Of a stretch of 64,000 nt of DNA, positions 22,951 through 34,006 are shown one piece after another. The position numbers and the translations under genes were made by a program. Position 1 is the stretch's first letter; every line of letters starts with the position of its first letter. The notes beneath the pieces are model-generated. The model saw only the letters and a list, made by a program, of their open reading frames with translations, was not told where the DNA came from and did no database searches. The stretch comes from Proteles cristata cristata (lineage: Eukaryota; Chordata; Mammalia; Carnivora; Hyaenidae): assembly GCA_017311185.1 (NCBI GenBank), contig JAESUZ010004534.1:992001-1056000 (forward strand), given 5' to 3'.

Positions 22951-24137
22951 AGGGTTTCAGGAGGGCCCCTGGCTCAGTTCCTGAGGAACACTGCGGATTT
23001 GCTACTGGCTTAAAATAGGGCCACAGTTCTTACCATTTCAGTGTTAGGGTCATAAACACAAATGACCACCTGAGACCACAGAGGACCGGATATGAGCTAC
23101 TTATAGTAAAACTGAACCAGGGAACAAGAATGGCAGGAAAACTGCCTATTTTCTTGTTGTGAGGCCCTTTGAAGTAAACTATTTATTAAACATTATAATA
23201 CAGCGCCCAACACAAAAATCTTTGAAGACAGGTTATCCCCCCGCCCCTGCACAGGGCCCACTGCTAACGAAATGTTTCCTTTTCCTTTAAGGTTTTGTTT
23301 TCCCTTTTGTGAAACTGAAACCCGGACTGCTTTCCTCCATCTATGAAACTAGCTGGCACAAGGCACCCCTCCTGGCAAAAAATGTCCATGAATAGGAAGA
23401 GCATTAAAAACAGGCACCAACCTATTACTTTCCACCACACAACATAAGGAGATGTGCTCCTTATCAAGAAGCTACCATATATAAGGCTTGGCAACCTCTC
23501 TACAGTTGAAAGCTAGGTCACAAGAAATGAAATCCAAGGAGTAAAAATGGCAAGAATTCAAACAAGAGGATTTCAATTTTTAATTTAATTTCAAATTTAT
23601 CTACTACAGTCCCTGCTTTGTCACTATAGACCCGATAGGCCTCATTTCAGTTAGCATTCTTCCACTTCTCACTCAGTAAAGTCCCTGAAATCCACCAGTG
23701 ATGGTCACATTTTAAAGAAATGCTCCAAAGAAGAGCAAAGGGTGATCTAGTTCATTTTTCTAACCTGATCATTAATTTAAGAGTCTTCTCCTGGAAGTAC
23801 AAGGAGAAGAAACAATATGTCGCTAATGGCAGGAGCCTAGCTCACTCCCGAACGGCCAGCTCTCTAGCTCAGTATGTGCTGAGAAGAGAAAGGACAGGGC
23901 CATTGCTGGACATACGGCGGGGTCTGTCTCAGTGTGGCTGGGGACGGCAGGAAGCTCTTTAAAATCTAGAAATACATCAAAAGACTAATGCAGATTAAGC
24001 TCTCCTCCCTTTTTCCTGAAAGGCTCACTTTTGTTCCTAATATAAAGACTTAGATATTTCTTTAGATCATAAAGCAAGTTGTACTTTTAATGATGGATTA
24101 AAAATTATAAAAGTAAAAGATGGCTTGTTCTCGCTGT

Positions 24138-24185
24138 TCTTTTTTTTTTCTTTCTTTCTTTCTTTCTTTCTTTTTTTTTTTTTTA
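24138..24185. repeat. (TTTC)n microsatellite flanked by poly-T
   Basis: T run, about six TTTC units, then another T run. No SINE body is attached. Confidence 0.95.
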
Positions 24186-25224
24186 AGTGATGAATGCAGG
24201 AAAAGACCAGTCTAGGGCAGATTCATCTCTTGCTGACCTTCAGGGATGTTGAGTAAGCCAAATATGATGTTAGTACAAGGTCAAATGTGGATAATTTAGT
24301 CACTTTTTTGTTAATTCCATTATTAGAAACATTAGATGATAAATATATAATAGCACCTACAGTATATAGCTTTAAAAATAATATGATTTTTCACTCTGAA
24401 GAGTGTAAGATAAAATAAACTTGTGCTCACTGTGGTCTTTTGAACTAGAAAAGCTTGTCATGTCAACAGAATAATGATTACTAATGGATGAACGCTCTCA
24501 CAAAGAAGAAAAGTTCCCTGGGTGCCTTAGACAGCCTACTGCCCAACCAACTCTCCATGATTTGCCAATCCGTAGCTCTGTCCCCCTAGCCTAGGGACGG
24601 AGTACTCTTCCTATTCGCCATTAGACATTGCACTTGAACCCTTGGCCTATTCTTTACTCTTTCTCCATCAACTATGACCCTACTTCATCAACTATACTTT
24701 TTCCTCTCCATTGCCTCCTTCTGTCAGCCTAAAAAACAAGCTTGAGTCATCCCCAGTAAGAAAACAAACTCTCCTTCCACTCAGCATCTCATCTGGTTTC
24801 TGCCTTCACAGCACTCCCCCCCTCGCCGCGAGGCGCCTCACCAGCCTTGTCCTCCAGTCTTCAAAACGGCCACCTCCATTCCCCACCCTGCCTGCTGCAA
24901 GAAGGCCGCTCTACCCCACGGGCAGCTTATCTGAGGCATCCACACATTAGGTATTTCAGGGGGAAAGACAGTATAGAAATGTTCAAAACAGAATGAAGAA
25001 ACAGAGCAAGTCACACAAGTTAGAGACTCTGGATCTAAATTAGTTGTCCTTACAACAAAGCCGCCATGGCAACTAGAAAGTTCCCAGGATCATGTCTCAT
25101 AAAGGTGAATACAAGTTTAGTCCTTGATATAAAATATATTTTAATTTAACCACAGTGCTGGTTAAATTTATTGAGTGATCTCTTTGTGCCAAGAATTATA
25201 CTAAATGACACATACGCATTCTCT

Positions 25225-25345
25225 CACTTTAGTTCTCACAATAAATGGAATTATTACTCTTATTTTACAAACCAGGAAACTGACTTAGAGAGAGTAAATA
25301 AAGCTAAGATCAAATAGCTAATAAGTGTCTGCCGGACTTTAAAGC
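25225..25345 (-). mobile_element. MIR SINE
   Basis: TCTTATTTTACAAACCAGGA, AACTGACTTAGAGAGAGT and TCAAATAGCTAATAAGTGTC are the antisense MIR core (TTTTACAGATGAGGAAACTG and CACACAGCTAGTAAGTGGC). Confidence 0.75.
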
Positions 25346-25379
25346 AGGTACCTTTAATTATTACTCTGTAAATTACATT

Positions 25380-25579
25380 AAAATTTTTTTCAGTATTTAT
25401 TTTGAGAGAGAGAGAGAGAGCGCGCAGGGGAGGGGCAGAGAGAGAGGGAGAGAATCCCAAGCAGGCTCTGTGCTGCCAGTGCACAGCCTGATGCAGGGCT
25501 CCATCCCACAAACCATGAGATCATGACTGGAGATGGGATCAAGAGTCGGATGCTTAATCGACTGAGCCACTCAGGTGCC
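25380..25579 (-). mobile_element. Felid SINE
   Basis: Antisense. Perfect 17-bp target duplication ACTCTGTAAATTACATT at 25363-25379 and 25580-25596. Confidence 0.97.
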
Positions 25580-25596
25580 ACTCTGTAAATTACATT

Positions 25597-26239
25597 TTTA
25601 AAAAACAGACTTTATGCTTTAGAAGTTCTTTAGGTTTAAACAAAATAAAGTGGAAAATAGAGAGGTTTCCCATATACTCCCTGCCCCCCACACGCAGGAA
25701 CTCACCCATCATGAACAAGTAGATTGCTTTCTGTATACAAACAGGTAGAAAATATATAACTGAAGTAATATTTATAAAACACAAGAGAAATTCAAGAAAG
25801 GAAGCAAGATCTTTGTATGTGTGGAAAGAGACTCAAGACCACAAAACTAAAAAATGGCTTTTATGTTAAAAAGGGAGAATAAAGTGACAATTTTCAGAAT
25901 CCAAAGTCTTCATCTTCCCTCTTACTCAACTGCCTCCCCCAAACTCAAAGGGGAACTCTGAGAACTGACCTTAAAGGCCTGTCGTTTTGCTGTGAAAAGC
26001 TAAGGAAGGTAATCTGGGTGGGATATGACAGTTCCTGACCAATGATGGTCCCATAGTATTTTTTCAGGAGAAACCACACTTTGAATGTGAACTTGGATCT
26101 TTCCCAGGCTGGTAACCAGTGGTCTGACGGTCTCTGGAGATGGCGGGCAGCAGCAGCTCCCGATCAGCCATGTGACCACAAGGGTGAGCAGCCACACACT
26201 GACAGCCCTTCTGCACCCGCTCTGTTTTTCCTTTCGGTA
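25597..26239. other. Unassigned stretch
   Basis: No named repeat. The minus-strand open frame at 26000-26245 (81 codons) shows no recognised domain. Confidence 0.4.
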
Positions 26240-26458
26240 CAGCATTCAATAAATTAACACTTGATTATAGAACAGGCTTCGTGTTCGATGATTTTGCCCA
26301 AACATAGTAACTGTTCTAGGCTCGTTTAGGATAGGCTAGGCTAAGCCATGGTGCTCACTAGGTTAGGTGTGTTAAATGCATTTTCCATGCACAATATTTT
26401 CAACTGACGATGGGTTTATCAGCATGTAACCCTATCCTAAATGGAGAAAGATCCGTAC
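26240..26458. mobile_element. Tigger-family (Tc1/mariner) relic
   Basis: ATTCAATAAATTAACACTTG, TCGATGATTTTGCCCAAAC, GGATAGGCTAGGCTAAGCCA, AGGTTAGGTGTGTTAAATGC and CAACTGACGATGGGTTTATC, ending GGAGAAAGATCCGTAC. These follow a non-autonomous Tigger consensus (MER44/Tigger7-like). The exact subfamily needs a library search. Confidence 0.75.
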
Positions 26459-26544
26459 TTACTACATCAGCTCATTGTATACATTAGCTAGCTGCCTCTG
26501 GATACTTATTTGTGATTTATACCCTGTCTGATATCAATCAGCCC

Positions 26545-26640
26545 ATTTCCTCAGGACCTGGAACACTGTGCGGCATGTAATATGCACCTAACAAATACTT
26601 GTTGAATGAATGAACGAATGAATGAATGAATGAATGAATC
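26545..26640 (+). mobile_element. L2 3-prime end with (TGAA)n tail
   Basis: GACCTGGAACACTGTGCGGC, TAATATGCACCTAACAAATA and CTTGTTGAATGAATGAACG match the L2 end. The characteristic terminal GAATGAATGAATGAAT run spans 26602-26638. Confidence 0.8.
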
Positions 26641-27439
26641 ACAAACTTCCACAGCTATGCAAAATAACAGTGGTGCGTAGACAAGGACTTTTTTCCATCC
26701 TGGCATCTGCTAATTTTGAACTAGTGACTCGTAAAGATACTTAATATGTTTTTCCTTCTGCACAATATTAGTGCTAATTAAATACAGTGTCAGTTACTAT
26801 ATCCCTTACAAACACATGTAGGTGGTCTACAGAACGGAATTACTACCTAAATGACTAAGGAATTAAATGACTAAGGAATCAAAGTATCTGAAGCTTGATA
26901 TTTTCACACTATCTTAGTTTCCAAAGCAAAATATCAATTCATAGGCAACAAGAAGAAACTGCCCAGTAATGTGCAAAAAATATTAGTTGGTTTAAATCTC
27001 CAAATGTTACAAGATACCTATTAAAAAATTATACAAACAGCATTAACTTTCTCTTCAATGCTGATTATTCTTTTTTCCTCTCTATGTAATGACCTTCCAG
27101 CACAGTATGTGCTACCATTAAGAGAGAGAAAAAAAAAGCTTAGGGAAATGAAAGGAATTGCTTGCTTTAATATAGAAAACATTTTACATGCAGAAGGAAG
27201 AGACAACAGTGCAACAGAAGATATACAATAATTAAAATCAATGTGCTTTGTTGTTTCATTAGAGTTAAGTTTGTTTAAAAAAAAAACAAAACAACTAATA
27301 CACTGTTTGGGTTATTTCTAAATTAGGAGTTCTAGAGAAAAGAAGGAATCCTACACTGAGAGTATTCAAAAACGAGTCCTATCTTTATACCCGCTAGTTG
27401 GCTAGAAATCAAAAAGACAGGCATCGGATGTGAACTAGA
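26641..27439. other. Unassigned AT-rich stretch
   Basis: No named repeat. Contains the short duplication AATGACTAAGGAATTAAATG overlapping ATGACTAAGGAATCAAAG near 26850-26880. Confidence 0.4.
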
Positions 27440-27530
27440 CTCATTGTGGTGATCATGTCACAGTGCAACAAATACTGAGTACCTGAAACTAACAATGCTG
27501 TATGTCAATTACACCTCAACAACAAAAAAG
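27440..27530 (+). mobile_element. Carnivore L1 3-prime end
   Basis: TTGTGGTGATCATGTCACAG, AGTACCTGAAACTAACAATG and TGTATGTCAATTACACCTCA are the terminal bases of a later L1. It seems to interrupt older L1 sequence, since L1-like AAATCAAAAAGACAGGC precedes it and CAAAAAAGATAATGAGATGC follows. Confidence 0.7.
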
Positions 27531-28313
27531 ATAATGAGATGCTGGCAAGGATGTGGGGGAAATAAATGACTCACATATTGCTGGTGGGAATGTAAGATGG
27601 TGCAGGTGCTTTGGAAAACAGCTTGGCAATTCCTCAAATAGTTAAACATAGAGCTGCCACATGACTCAGAAACCCCTCTTGCAGATACACACTCAAGAAA
27701 AATGAAGATCTACGTCCACACAAAAAACACGCACAGGAATGTTCACAGCAGAATTATTCATAATAGCTAAAAAGAAACAACCAAACATCCATCCTGAGGG
27801 ATGGATAAACTGTGGTGTATCCATCCACTAGGATACCATTTGGCAAAAAGTGGATGAACTGCTGATGGTACAAAAGAGACGAACCCTCTGAAAACATGAT
27901 GCTGAGTGAAAGAAGCCACTCACAAAAGATCACATACTATATAGGTTTTGTTTATATGCAACGCCCAGAATAAGCAAACACATGGAAACAGGCTAGTGGC
28001 TGCTAGGGACTGGCACGGTGGAAGGGGAATGGGGGTGAACTACTAACGGGGAAAGGGCTTCTTTTTGGGATGATAAAAATGCTTTCAAATGGACTAAGGG
28101 TTGCACAGCCCTGCGAACAGACTAAAAATCACTGAACTGTATACTTTAAATGGGTGACTTGTGTGGAATGTGAATTACATCTCAATGGAACTTTTTTTTA
28201 TTAAGTAAACTCTACCCTCACCGTGGGGCTCAAACTCACGCCCCCGAGATTGAGAGTTGCACGCTCACTGACTGAGGCAGCCAGGTGCCCTTCAATAAAA
28301 CTTTGTTTAAAAA
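27531..28313 (+). mobile_element. L1M 3-prime region
   Basis: Continuous match to the end of ORF2 and the 3-prime UTR of an old L1: GCTGGCAAGGATGTGGGGGA, ACAGCTTGGCAATTCCTCAA, AGCTGCCACATGACTCAGAA, TGATGCTGAGTGAAAGAAGC and TTACATCTCAATGGAAC. Interrupted at 28195 by a short SINE. Frames are broken throughout. Confidence 0.88.
28195..28291 (-). mobile_element. Short carnivore SINE in L1 tail
   Basis: Antisense: TTATTAAGTAAACTCTACCC, GTGGGGCTCAAACTCACG, GACTGAGGCAGCCAGGTGCCC. Target duplication TCAATGGAACTTT (28182-28194) and TCAATAAAACTTT (28292-28304) lies in the terminal L1 bases. Confidence 0.92.
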
Positions 28314-29184
28314 GGCCTTACAGTCCGCCATTTGAAAACGCTCTATAAGTCAAGAGCCTGGCATCTCCCGGCCATAGACAAAAGGTAAAAACAGAAGGAA
28401 TACAAAAGAGACAAGTAGTGAAGACGCAAAACAGCCACAAGGAAAACAAAAATAGCGACACTGCAATAAACCTATTAAACAGATTGCTTCCAAGGGCTGA
28501 TACTTGGAATTATGTTGTAAGCAGGACACGGACTATAGCAGTCAAAAATAACTACTTTTTACAATACTTGAAAGGAAGATGTGTCTTTAATTTGAAGATT
28601 CCACTTAAAGTCAAATTAGCTTATTTGCATTTGAAATTGAAGAACAAAAGAGGTTTAGTTTCTAATAGTTTCAACCTATTTTAGACAGACATTTATTAAA
28701 TATTTATTAAAACGCTGCAGTTTGAAATAATGCTATAGGCACCAGAAAGAAAACAAATATGAGCAATTCAATTCTATACCTTCTGTTCCATAAAACTCGC
28801 TTCTCCGTGGCAGGTGGTACAGAGAAGTCTACCCAGGGGGTTAATCAAAATTCCCTTAGAATAATTGAAAAGCATCTGCATTTTTTCCCCAGAAACCACA
28901 AAAAAGTCACAGTAAGCAGAACATATAATCTTGATTATTAGCACTGAGCCTGTGCCAGCACAATGTGCTATTCCCCGAAATGAAGTGACAGCACACAGTA
29001 TCATGTGTGATAAGCCAGTGATATCTCCCTGAAAAGAGACTGAGAAACCAAGAAAATCAAAAGACGATGATAATAAGTTGCATATGTGATGTTTTGCTAC
29101 TGTAGCAAAGCAAACCCCATATTGTGACCAATGTAATCACTCTCAGGGCAGGCTGGTGCTGGGGAGGACCTCAGAGGTCACGAA
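28314..29184. other. Unassigned AT-rich stretch
   Basis: No named repeat or exon. The 88-codon open frame at 28418-28684 is lysine/asparagine-rich, as expected in AT-rich non-coding DNA. Confidence 0.45.
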
Positions 29185-29300
29185 CCCCAACCTTTCATTT
29201 TACAACAAAGAAAACAGAGGTTTGGGAAGGTCACACAATCAGTTTAAAGCATTACTAGGACTAAAATGAGATCTTTCGGGGCTCTTTCCATGAACTGTTT
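29185..29300 (-). mobile_element. MIR SINE
   Basis: TTCATTTTACAACAAAGAAA, CAGAGGTTTGGGAAGGTCAC and ACAATCAGTTTAAAGCATTA resemble the antisense MIR core. Confidence 0.65.
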
Positions 29301-29644
29301 TTTCTGAGTGTGTATAAACTATGGGGGCAGCGGAGGTGGGAGGGAGAACCTAAGAAACAGAAAATTCTTAGGAACTTCCTAGAGCTGCTTGTGTGAATCT
29401 CCACACATAAGTGTTAAAACTAACCATCAGTGAAAGTGCATCACCAAAGAGTTTGGGGACTTCAAAATTCCAACCGAAGTTATCTGTGCATCGGCCTAAG
29501 GAAAGCAGGACTATCATTCATAGTCTGGGTCCCTGACAAATGCATGGAAGTAGTAGCTGCAGCCACGTGGGCAGGTGAACAGCAGTACTGAGGCACAGAG
29601 AAGACGAGAAGGTGGACATTCAAGGGTGTTCCTGTTCAAAGTTA
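29301..29644. other. Unassigned stretch
   Basis: No named repeat. Includes a short G-rich piece, TATGGGGGCAGCGGAGGTGG, near 29322. Confidence 0.4.
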
Positions 29645-29658
29645 GAAGCGATTCTGTC

Positions 29659-29841
29659 AGGGGCACCTGGGGGGCTGAGTCCATTAAGTGTCCAACTGTT
29701 AGCTGAGAGTCTTAGCTCACGTCATGCTCTCACAGTTTGTGGGTTCAAGTGCCACATCGGGCTCTACGCTGACAGTGTGGGGCCTGCTCGGGATTATTTC
29801 TCCCTCTCTCTCTCTCTCAAAATAAATAAACTTGAAAAAAT
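29659..29841 (+). mobile_element. Felid SINE
   Basis: Head GGGGCACCTGGGGGGCTGAG, tail CTCAAAATAAATAAACTTG. Target duplication GAAGCGATTCTGTC (29645-29658) and GAAGTGATTCTGTC (29842-29855). Confidence 0.95.
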
Positions 29842-30117
29842 GAAGTGATTCTGTCCGATTTCAGCGTACCATAGGTACATTGGGTCTCTCTCTGCTCTGA
29901 TGGCCCAGATCTGTTTTGAAATAATTCTGCCTAACCAGCCTTCCTAATTATTCTGATGCCATCATTCACTTGGTGTTCTGAAGAACAAAATTGAAGATTT
30001 GGTCACAGGAAGAAATATTCCTCACCTCAAATTAATAACCACAGACTGGTTTAGACATTCGTCTTAGTGAGTTTAGTTGCTGTGAGTTCCGTTGGATGTT
30101 ATTACTTCCAGGTTCTC

Positions 30118-30640
30118 TATGTATTAATCATGGGGGTTTCCCCCCTACTTCTTATACTGTTTTGACATTTTTGAGGCTTTACAGACCTAGGGAGAGACTG
30201 CCCCTCCCAGGGCTGGCTACCTTGCAAAGACAGTGAGGAACTCACCTGGGAACACCCTCCGCATGCAAGCAAACTACTCACTTCCCCAGCCATTGTTCCC
30301 CTTGCCTAGCTCATCCCAGGGCCGTGTGAGAGGCACGGAGACCAGCGGCTAAAGCGCAAAGCCCCTGAAACGCCAACAAGTGGACCTGCTGTTTACCCTG
30401 CCCTGCCTCGCCCTCCTGTACAAGCCCCAGTAAAGGCTCCTGTCCATGCTTTCCCCTCGGCTCCCTTTTGCCTCCCCACAAACCCTGGTGCTTTTGCACT
30501 GGTCCTGAGTGGTGTGGGGTACTCCCTTCTCATGGGGAATGTTAAGTCAGTCTTTCAACAGCATTACCCTCTGCGTCAACTCTCGATTACCTCCATAAAT
30601 TAAAAACCCGCAGGTACGTTTCAGAGCACCCTGCAAAGTC
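30118..30640 (+). mobile_element. Probable solo ERV LTR
   Basis: Recognised as an LTR consensus in sense orientation: GAGAGACTGCCCCTCCCAGG, CCGTGTGAGAGGCACGGAGA, AGCGGCTAAAGCGCAAAGCC, CTGTTTACCCTGCCCTGCC, a variant poly-A signal AGTAAA at 30429-30434, then GTGGTGTGGGGTACTCCC and CATTACCCTCTGCGTCAACT. No internal proviral genes flank it. Family name and exact ends uncertain. Confidence 0.7.
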
Positions 30641-31457
30641 AAGACTAAATTCACAGAACCACCGAAGGCTAGAATGCAGGCCACAGGATGTAGGGGTGAG
30701 GCGTGAGGTCAGGAAGCTCCCGCCTGGGTCCCACTCTCACCTGCTCCCAACCCTGCCTTCAAACCACAAGAGCCGCCTCCAAATCGCAAGAGCTGCCATT
30801 AGGAAGATACAGGGTTTATGGAAAGCTCAGACATGCTGTGTGCGCACATGGAGTACACAGCATGTATTTATATAGGTTTATTTTCAACAAATTGATAAAT
30901 TGATACCACAACATCTAATTGATCTTTTACTCTGAGTAGCTGCGGCATTAACAGAGATGATTCAACAAGAAAACTCGACTGATGGGCAGGCCTGAGGTGT
31001 AAAAAGTTTGTGTTTTTTTTTGAAATGAAATTTAGATGGAATCAAGAACATAAAAAACAGTATCAAAGTCCTTTGGATCATAACTGCAGACACTGTTTAA
31101 GAGAAAACTTCATTTAGAGGAATGACATGTTAGCCAAAAGTTTGTGAAGACACAAAATGCACAGAGAATCATCAAATTAGGACAAGACAGCAAAACAACA
31201 TGTGTGACATACATGTACCTGGGGCCCAGTTCTCTCCTAATACGATCAAGGTGCCGGCAATTCCACCCATTTACAAATAAGCTGGGCGAGGCAATCCGGA
31301 CTGAAAAGGGTCAGGCAGCTGCGGACTACACTACGTGTCCAGGGGACACTAAGTGTGCAGAACGGCAGGGCACCGTGTGAATGGTTGGGGGGTGGGGGGT
31401 GGCCACAGGGAATTACATGCCCATATGCCCTTCCGCAGCCACTGCCTCAACTCCGAC
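30641..31457. other. Unassigned stretch
   Basis: No named repeat. Two runs of six G separated by one T lie at 31386-31398. Open frames are short, with no recognised domain. Confidence 0.4.
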
Positions 31458-31690
31458 TCCCAAGCTTGGCACTGCTGAGATTTCAGGTTGGATAATCCCC
31501 TTCCATGTCTTATTTACTGTGGGATATTTAGAAATATCCCCGGTGATGCTTGCAATACATTTCAGGAAGTCTATCCACTCAATTCCAGTAGCAAGCAGCC
31601 CACACCTGTAATAAGCAAAATGTCTCCAGACATTGCCAAGTGTCCCCTCAGAAGCAAAATTGTTTGGGGCTCAGAACTGCTAGTCTAGAC
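31458..31690 (-). mobile_element. MER20 hAT relic
   Basis: Antisense MER20 over almost full length: TTGGCACTGCTGAGATTTCA, GGTTGGATAATCCCC, CAAAATGTCTCCAGACATTG and CCAAGTGTCCCCTCAGAAGC. Confidence 0.8.
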
Positions 31691-31975
31691 TTGCAATACT
31701 GCAAAATATTGCCAGCCAGCCATATTTCAAAGCTACCCACGTCATTCCTAAAATCCTCTGAGGGGGCTCATAGTTTGGCTGAATAAAGCAGTGGGGGGTA
31801 GAAAAAGAAGGGTTAAATATTCAAATAAGGACAGTTAATTTTTTACAACACACTTAAACATGTATTCCACAATCTAACGTGGAATGTTCATGTGAAGATG
31901 TAATGTTAATGTAATGCAAAGATGATATCTTCAATATCATCTAAGGTTTTTCTCACCTTCTAATTGAAAGACTTT

Positions 31976-32171
31976 TTTTTTTTAAGTTTATTTATGTATT
32001 TTGAGAGAGAGAAAGAGAGAGCAGGGGAGGGGCATTAGGGACAGAGAGAATCTCAAGCAGGTTCTGGACACCCAGCGCAAAGCCTAATTCAGGGCTCAAA
32101 CACACGAACCATAAGATCATGACCTGCACCAAAATCAAGATTTAGATGCTTAATTGACAGGCATCCCAAGA
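31976..32171 (-). mobile_element. Felid SINE, worn
   Basis: Antisense: AAGTTTATTTATGTATTTTG, GCAGGGGAGGGGCATTAGGG, AACCATAAGATCATGACCTG. The head is decayed (TTAATTGACAGGCATCCC). Target duplication AAAGACTTT at 31967-31975 and 32174-32182. Confidence 0.9.
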
Positions 32172-32369
32172 AAAAAGACTTTAAATCAGATTGCAATTTT
32201 AATCTATTTTTAATATCTGGAATGATTACTTGGATAAATACCACTTTTGTAAAAAGAACACTCCCTCCCTGGATACAAAGTAACTTGTGAGGAAGCAGAA
32301 GAGCTTGAAGCTTTTATACTCTATCCCATTTTGTGGCTGGTCCCTAAGTTCAAACACTTAAGAGGAGGG

Positions 32370-32393
32370 TTGGGGTGCCTGGGTGGCTCAGTG
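32370..32393 (+). mobile_element. SINE head fragment only
   Basis: TGGGGTGCCTGGGTGGCTCA, then the sequence switches to MIR-like DNA. Only the first two dozen bases of a SINE remain, with no body or tail, so a deletion or recombination probably removed the rest. Confidence 0.75.
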
Positions 32394-32397
32394 GATG

Positions 32398-32500
32398 ACC
32401 TCATGAGGTAAAATGGGGGTTCTGCTGATGATTTCAAACAACTGTGGGAACTGAAGGGACAAATGTAAAGCATTGAGCACACTGTAGGCATTCAAGGAGC
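32398..32500 (+). mobile_element. MIR-like fragment
   Basis: ATGAGGTAAAATGGGGGTTC, GGGACAAATGTAAAGCATTG and AGCACACTGTAGGCATTCAA follow the 3-prime half of MIR (TGTAAAGCACTTAGCACAG). Confidence 0.6.
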
Positions 32501-33319
32501 ATTGTCTTCCTTGGTCTAGTTTCGTGAGCAGCTGAGGCAGGAAAGGGTTGAGTGAGCTCTGGGACACAGTGTACATTTGGGGTGACTGTCAAAAGTTAGG
32601 CATTAATCATTTCCCTGACCTTAAATGAGGCAAGGGTTCTATTTCAAACAAGGGCACTTACTTCACAGTTTCCCGTGTCCCCTGATGCTTGGTAATTACC
32701 TAGGGTAATTAACATTGATACCTTAGTAATTACCTTGGTTGTCCCCCACAATCTTGAGAATTTACACCCATATGCACATCCATGCCAGCTCGGGAAAGCC
32801 CCCTCTCAGAAACCCCTGAGATAGTGACTACTGTTTGCCTCTCGCATATCCTGCTGGGCACCCTGCAGGTGCCTTCCCCACATGGGGGGCAAGTGCCACA
32901 AATCATAAAAGAGCTATGCAATTATATGCTAGCCTGAAAAGAACAAAAAAAATTGGGGGGGGGGGTGGTTTGGGTTTTTTCTTTGCAGAGGACACTGTGA
33001 GGTGATGCTATAGCACACTCTGTTTGACACATCTTACCAGGAAGAATTTATGGGACTTTTACAAAATGGAAGACCAAAGGAACAGCAGCAGCTTCTGAGA
33101 TAAAATATTACCTGTACCCTCTCCCCGTTGACTTGGCATGTGAGGGTCTTTGGTAAGCTCTTCCTGGTAAATGGTAAAAAGGATCCAAACAAACAGAATG
33201 CAATTATGCAAATGAGAATTTTCATGAACAGTTGTCCGCATTAGATCTAGATTATCATCCAATACAAGGAACACTATGAAGGAGCAGTCCTCATACCCAC
33301 CCCCAAAGGCTAACAGTTA
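32501..33319. other. Unassigned stretch with motif cluster and G-run
   Basis: No named repeat. Contains the TAATTA cluster at 32691-32734 and an 11-G run at 32955-32965. Minus-strand open frames of 60-70 codons are not recognised. Confidence 0.45.
32691..32734. promoter_or_regulatory. Cluster of three TAATTA palindromes
   Basis: GGTAATTACC (a perfect 10-bp palindrome, 32691-32700), GGTAATTAAC (32704-32713) and AGTAATTACC (32725-32734). TAATTA is the paired/homeodomain core. Function is inference; spacing and density are what make it notable. Confidence 0.35.
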
Positions 33320-33337
33320 AAAAATGTCACAAAAGCA

Positions 33338-33552
33338 GGGGTGCCTGGGTGGCTCAGTCAGTTAAGTGTCCGACTTCAGCTCAGATCATGATCTCACAGT
33401 TCGTGGGTTTGAGCCCCATGTCAGGCTCTGTGCTGACAGCTAACTCAGAGCCTGGAGCCTCTTTCAGATTCTGTATCTTCCTCTCTCTCTGACCTTCCCC
33501 TGCTCATGCTATCTCTCTCTCAGAAATAAATATAACATTAAAATATTTTTTT
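33338..33552 (+). mobile_element. Felid SINE, intermediate subgroup
   Basis: Head GGGGTGCCTGGGTGGCTCAG. The body has CTAACTCAGAGCCTGGAGCC and TTTCAGATTCTGTATC, between subgroups A and B. Perfect 18-bp target duplication AAAAATGTCACAAAAGCA at 33320-33337 and 33553-33570. Confidence 0.97.
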
Positions 33553-33769
33553 AAAAATGTCACAAAAGCAAAAATCAAACATGAAGCTAAAGTTTGTTGT
33601 CATTTCTGTGCATAAGGCATTTGAGTAAGTCAAGATGTATGTAAGATTGTAAACTTCAGGGCACTGACGAATATTACATCTGTTCTAGAGATTTCTTCTC
33701 TACAACATTAGACTTATTAGTGAAATGGGAAAGAAAACTCTGAAACCCCAACTGTTGCCTGTAGTTTAA

Positions 33770-34006
33770 ACCAGTGGTTCTCAGCTGGGGGTTTGGGGGG
33801 GGCAGATTTTACCCCCTTCTTACCCCCAGGGCCACATGGCCATGTCTGGACACAATCTGGTTGTGGTATCTGGACAGGTGCTGTGGCATGTAGTGGATGG
33901 AGGCCTGGGGTGCCGCTAAAGGTCCCATGAAGCAAAGCATAGTCTCCTTCTTTGAAAAGAATCCTCTTGTCCAAAATGTCATTACTGCCAAGGTTGAAAA
34001 ATCCCA
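33770..34006 (+). mobile_element. MER20 hAT relic
   Basis: CCAGTGGTTCTCAGCTGGGG start, GGCCATGTCTGGACACAATC, GGCATGTAGTGGATGGAGGC, CAAAATGTCATTACTGCC, ending AAGGTTGAAAAATCCCACT. Near full length, sense. Confidence 0.85.

Larger units (their letters stand above)
21600..25224. other. Repeat-poor 3.6-kb stretch
   Basis: The longest internal interval without a mobile element I can name. It holds a 14-C run, a DR1-like site (22938-22950) and a TTTC microsatellite. A 156-codon open frame at 22054-22524 starts at TTG and shows no recognised domain. 24560-24920 is pyrimidine-rich and might be an old LINE fragment, not assignable. No intact gene structure seen. Confidence 0.45.
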
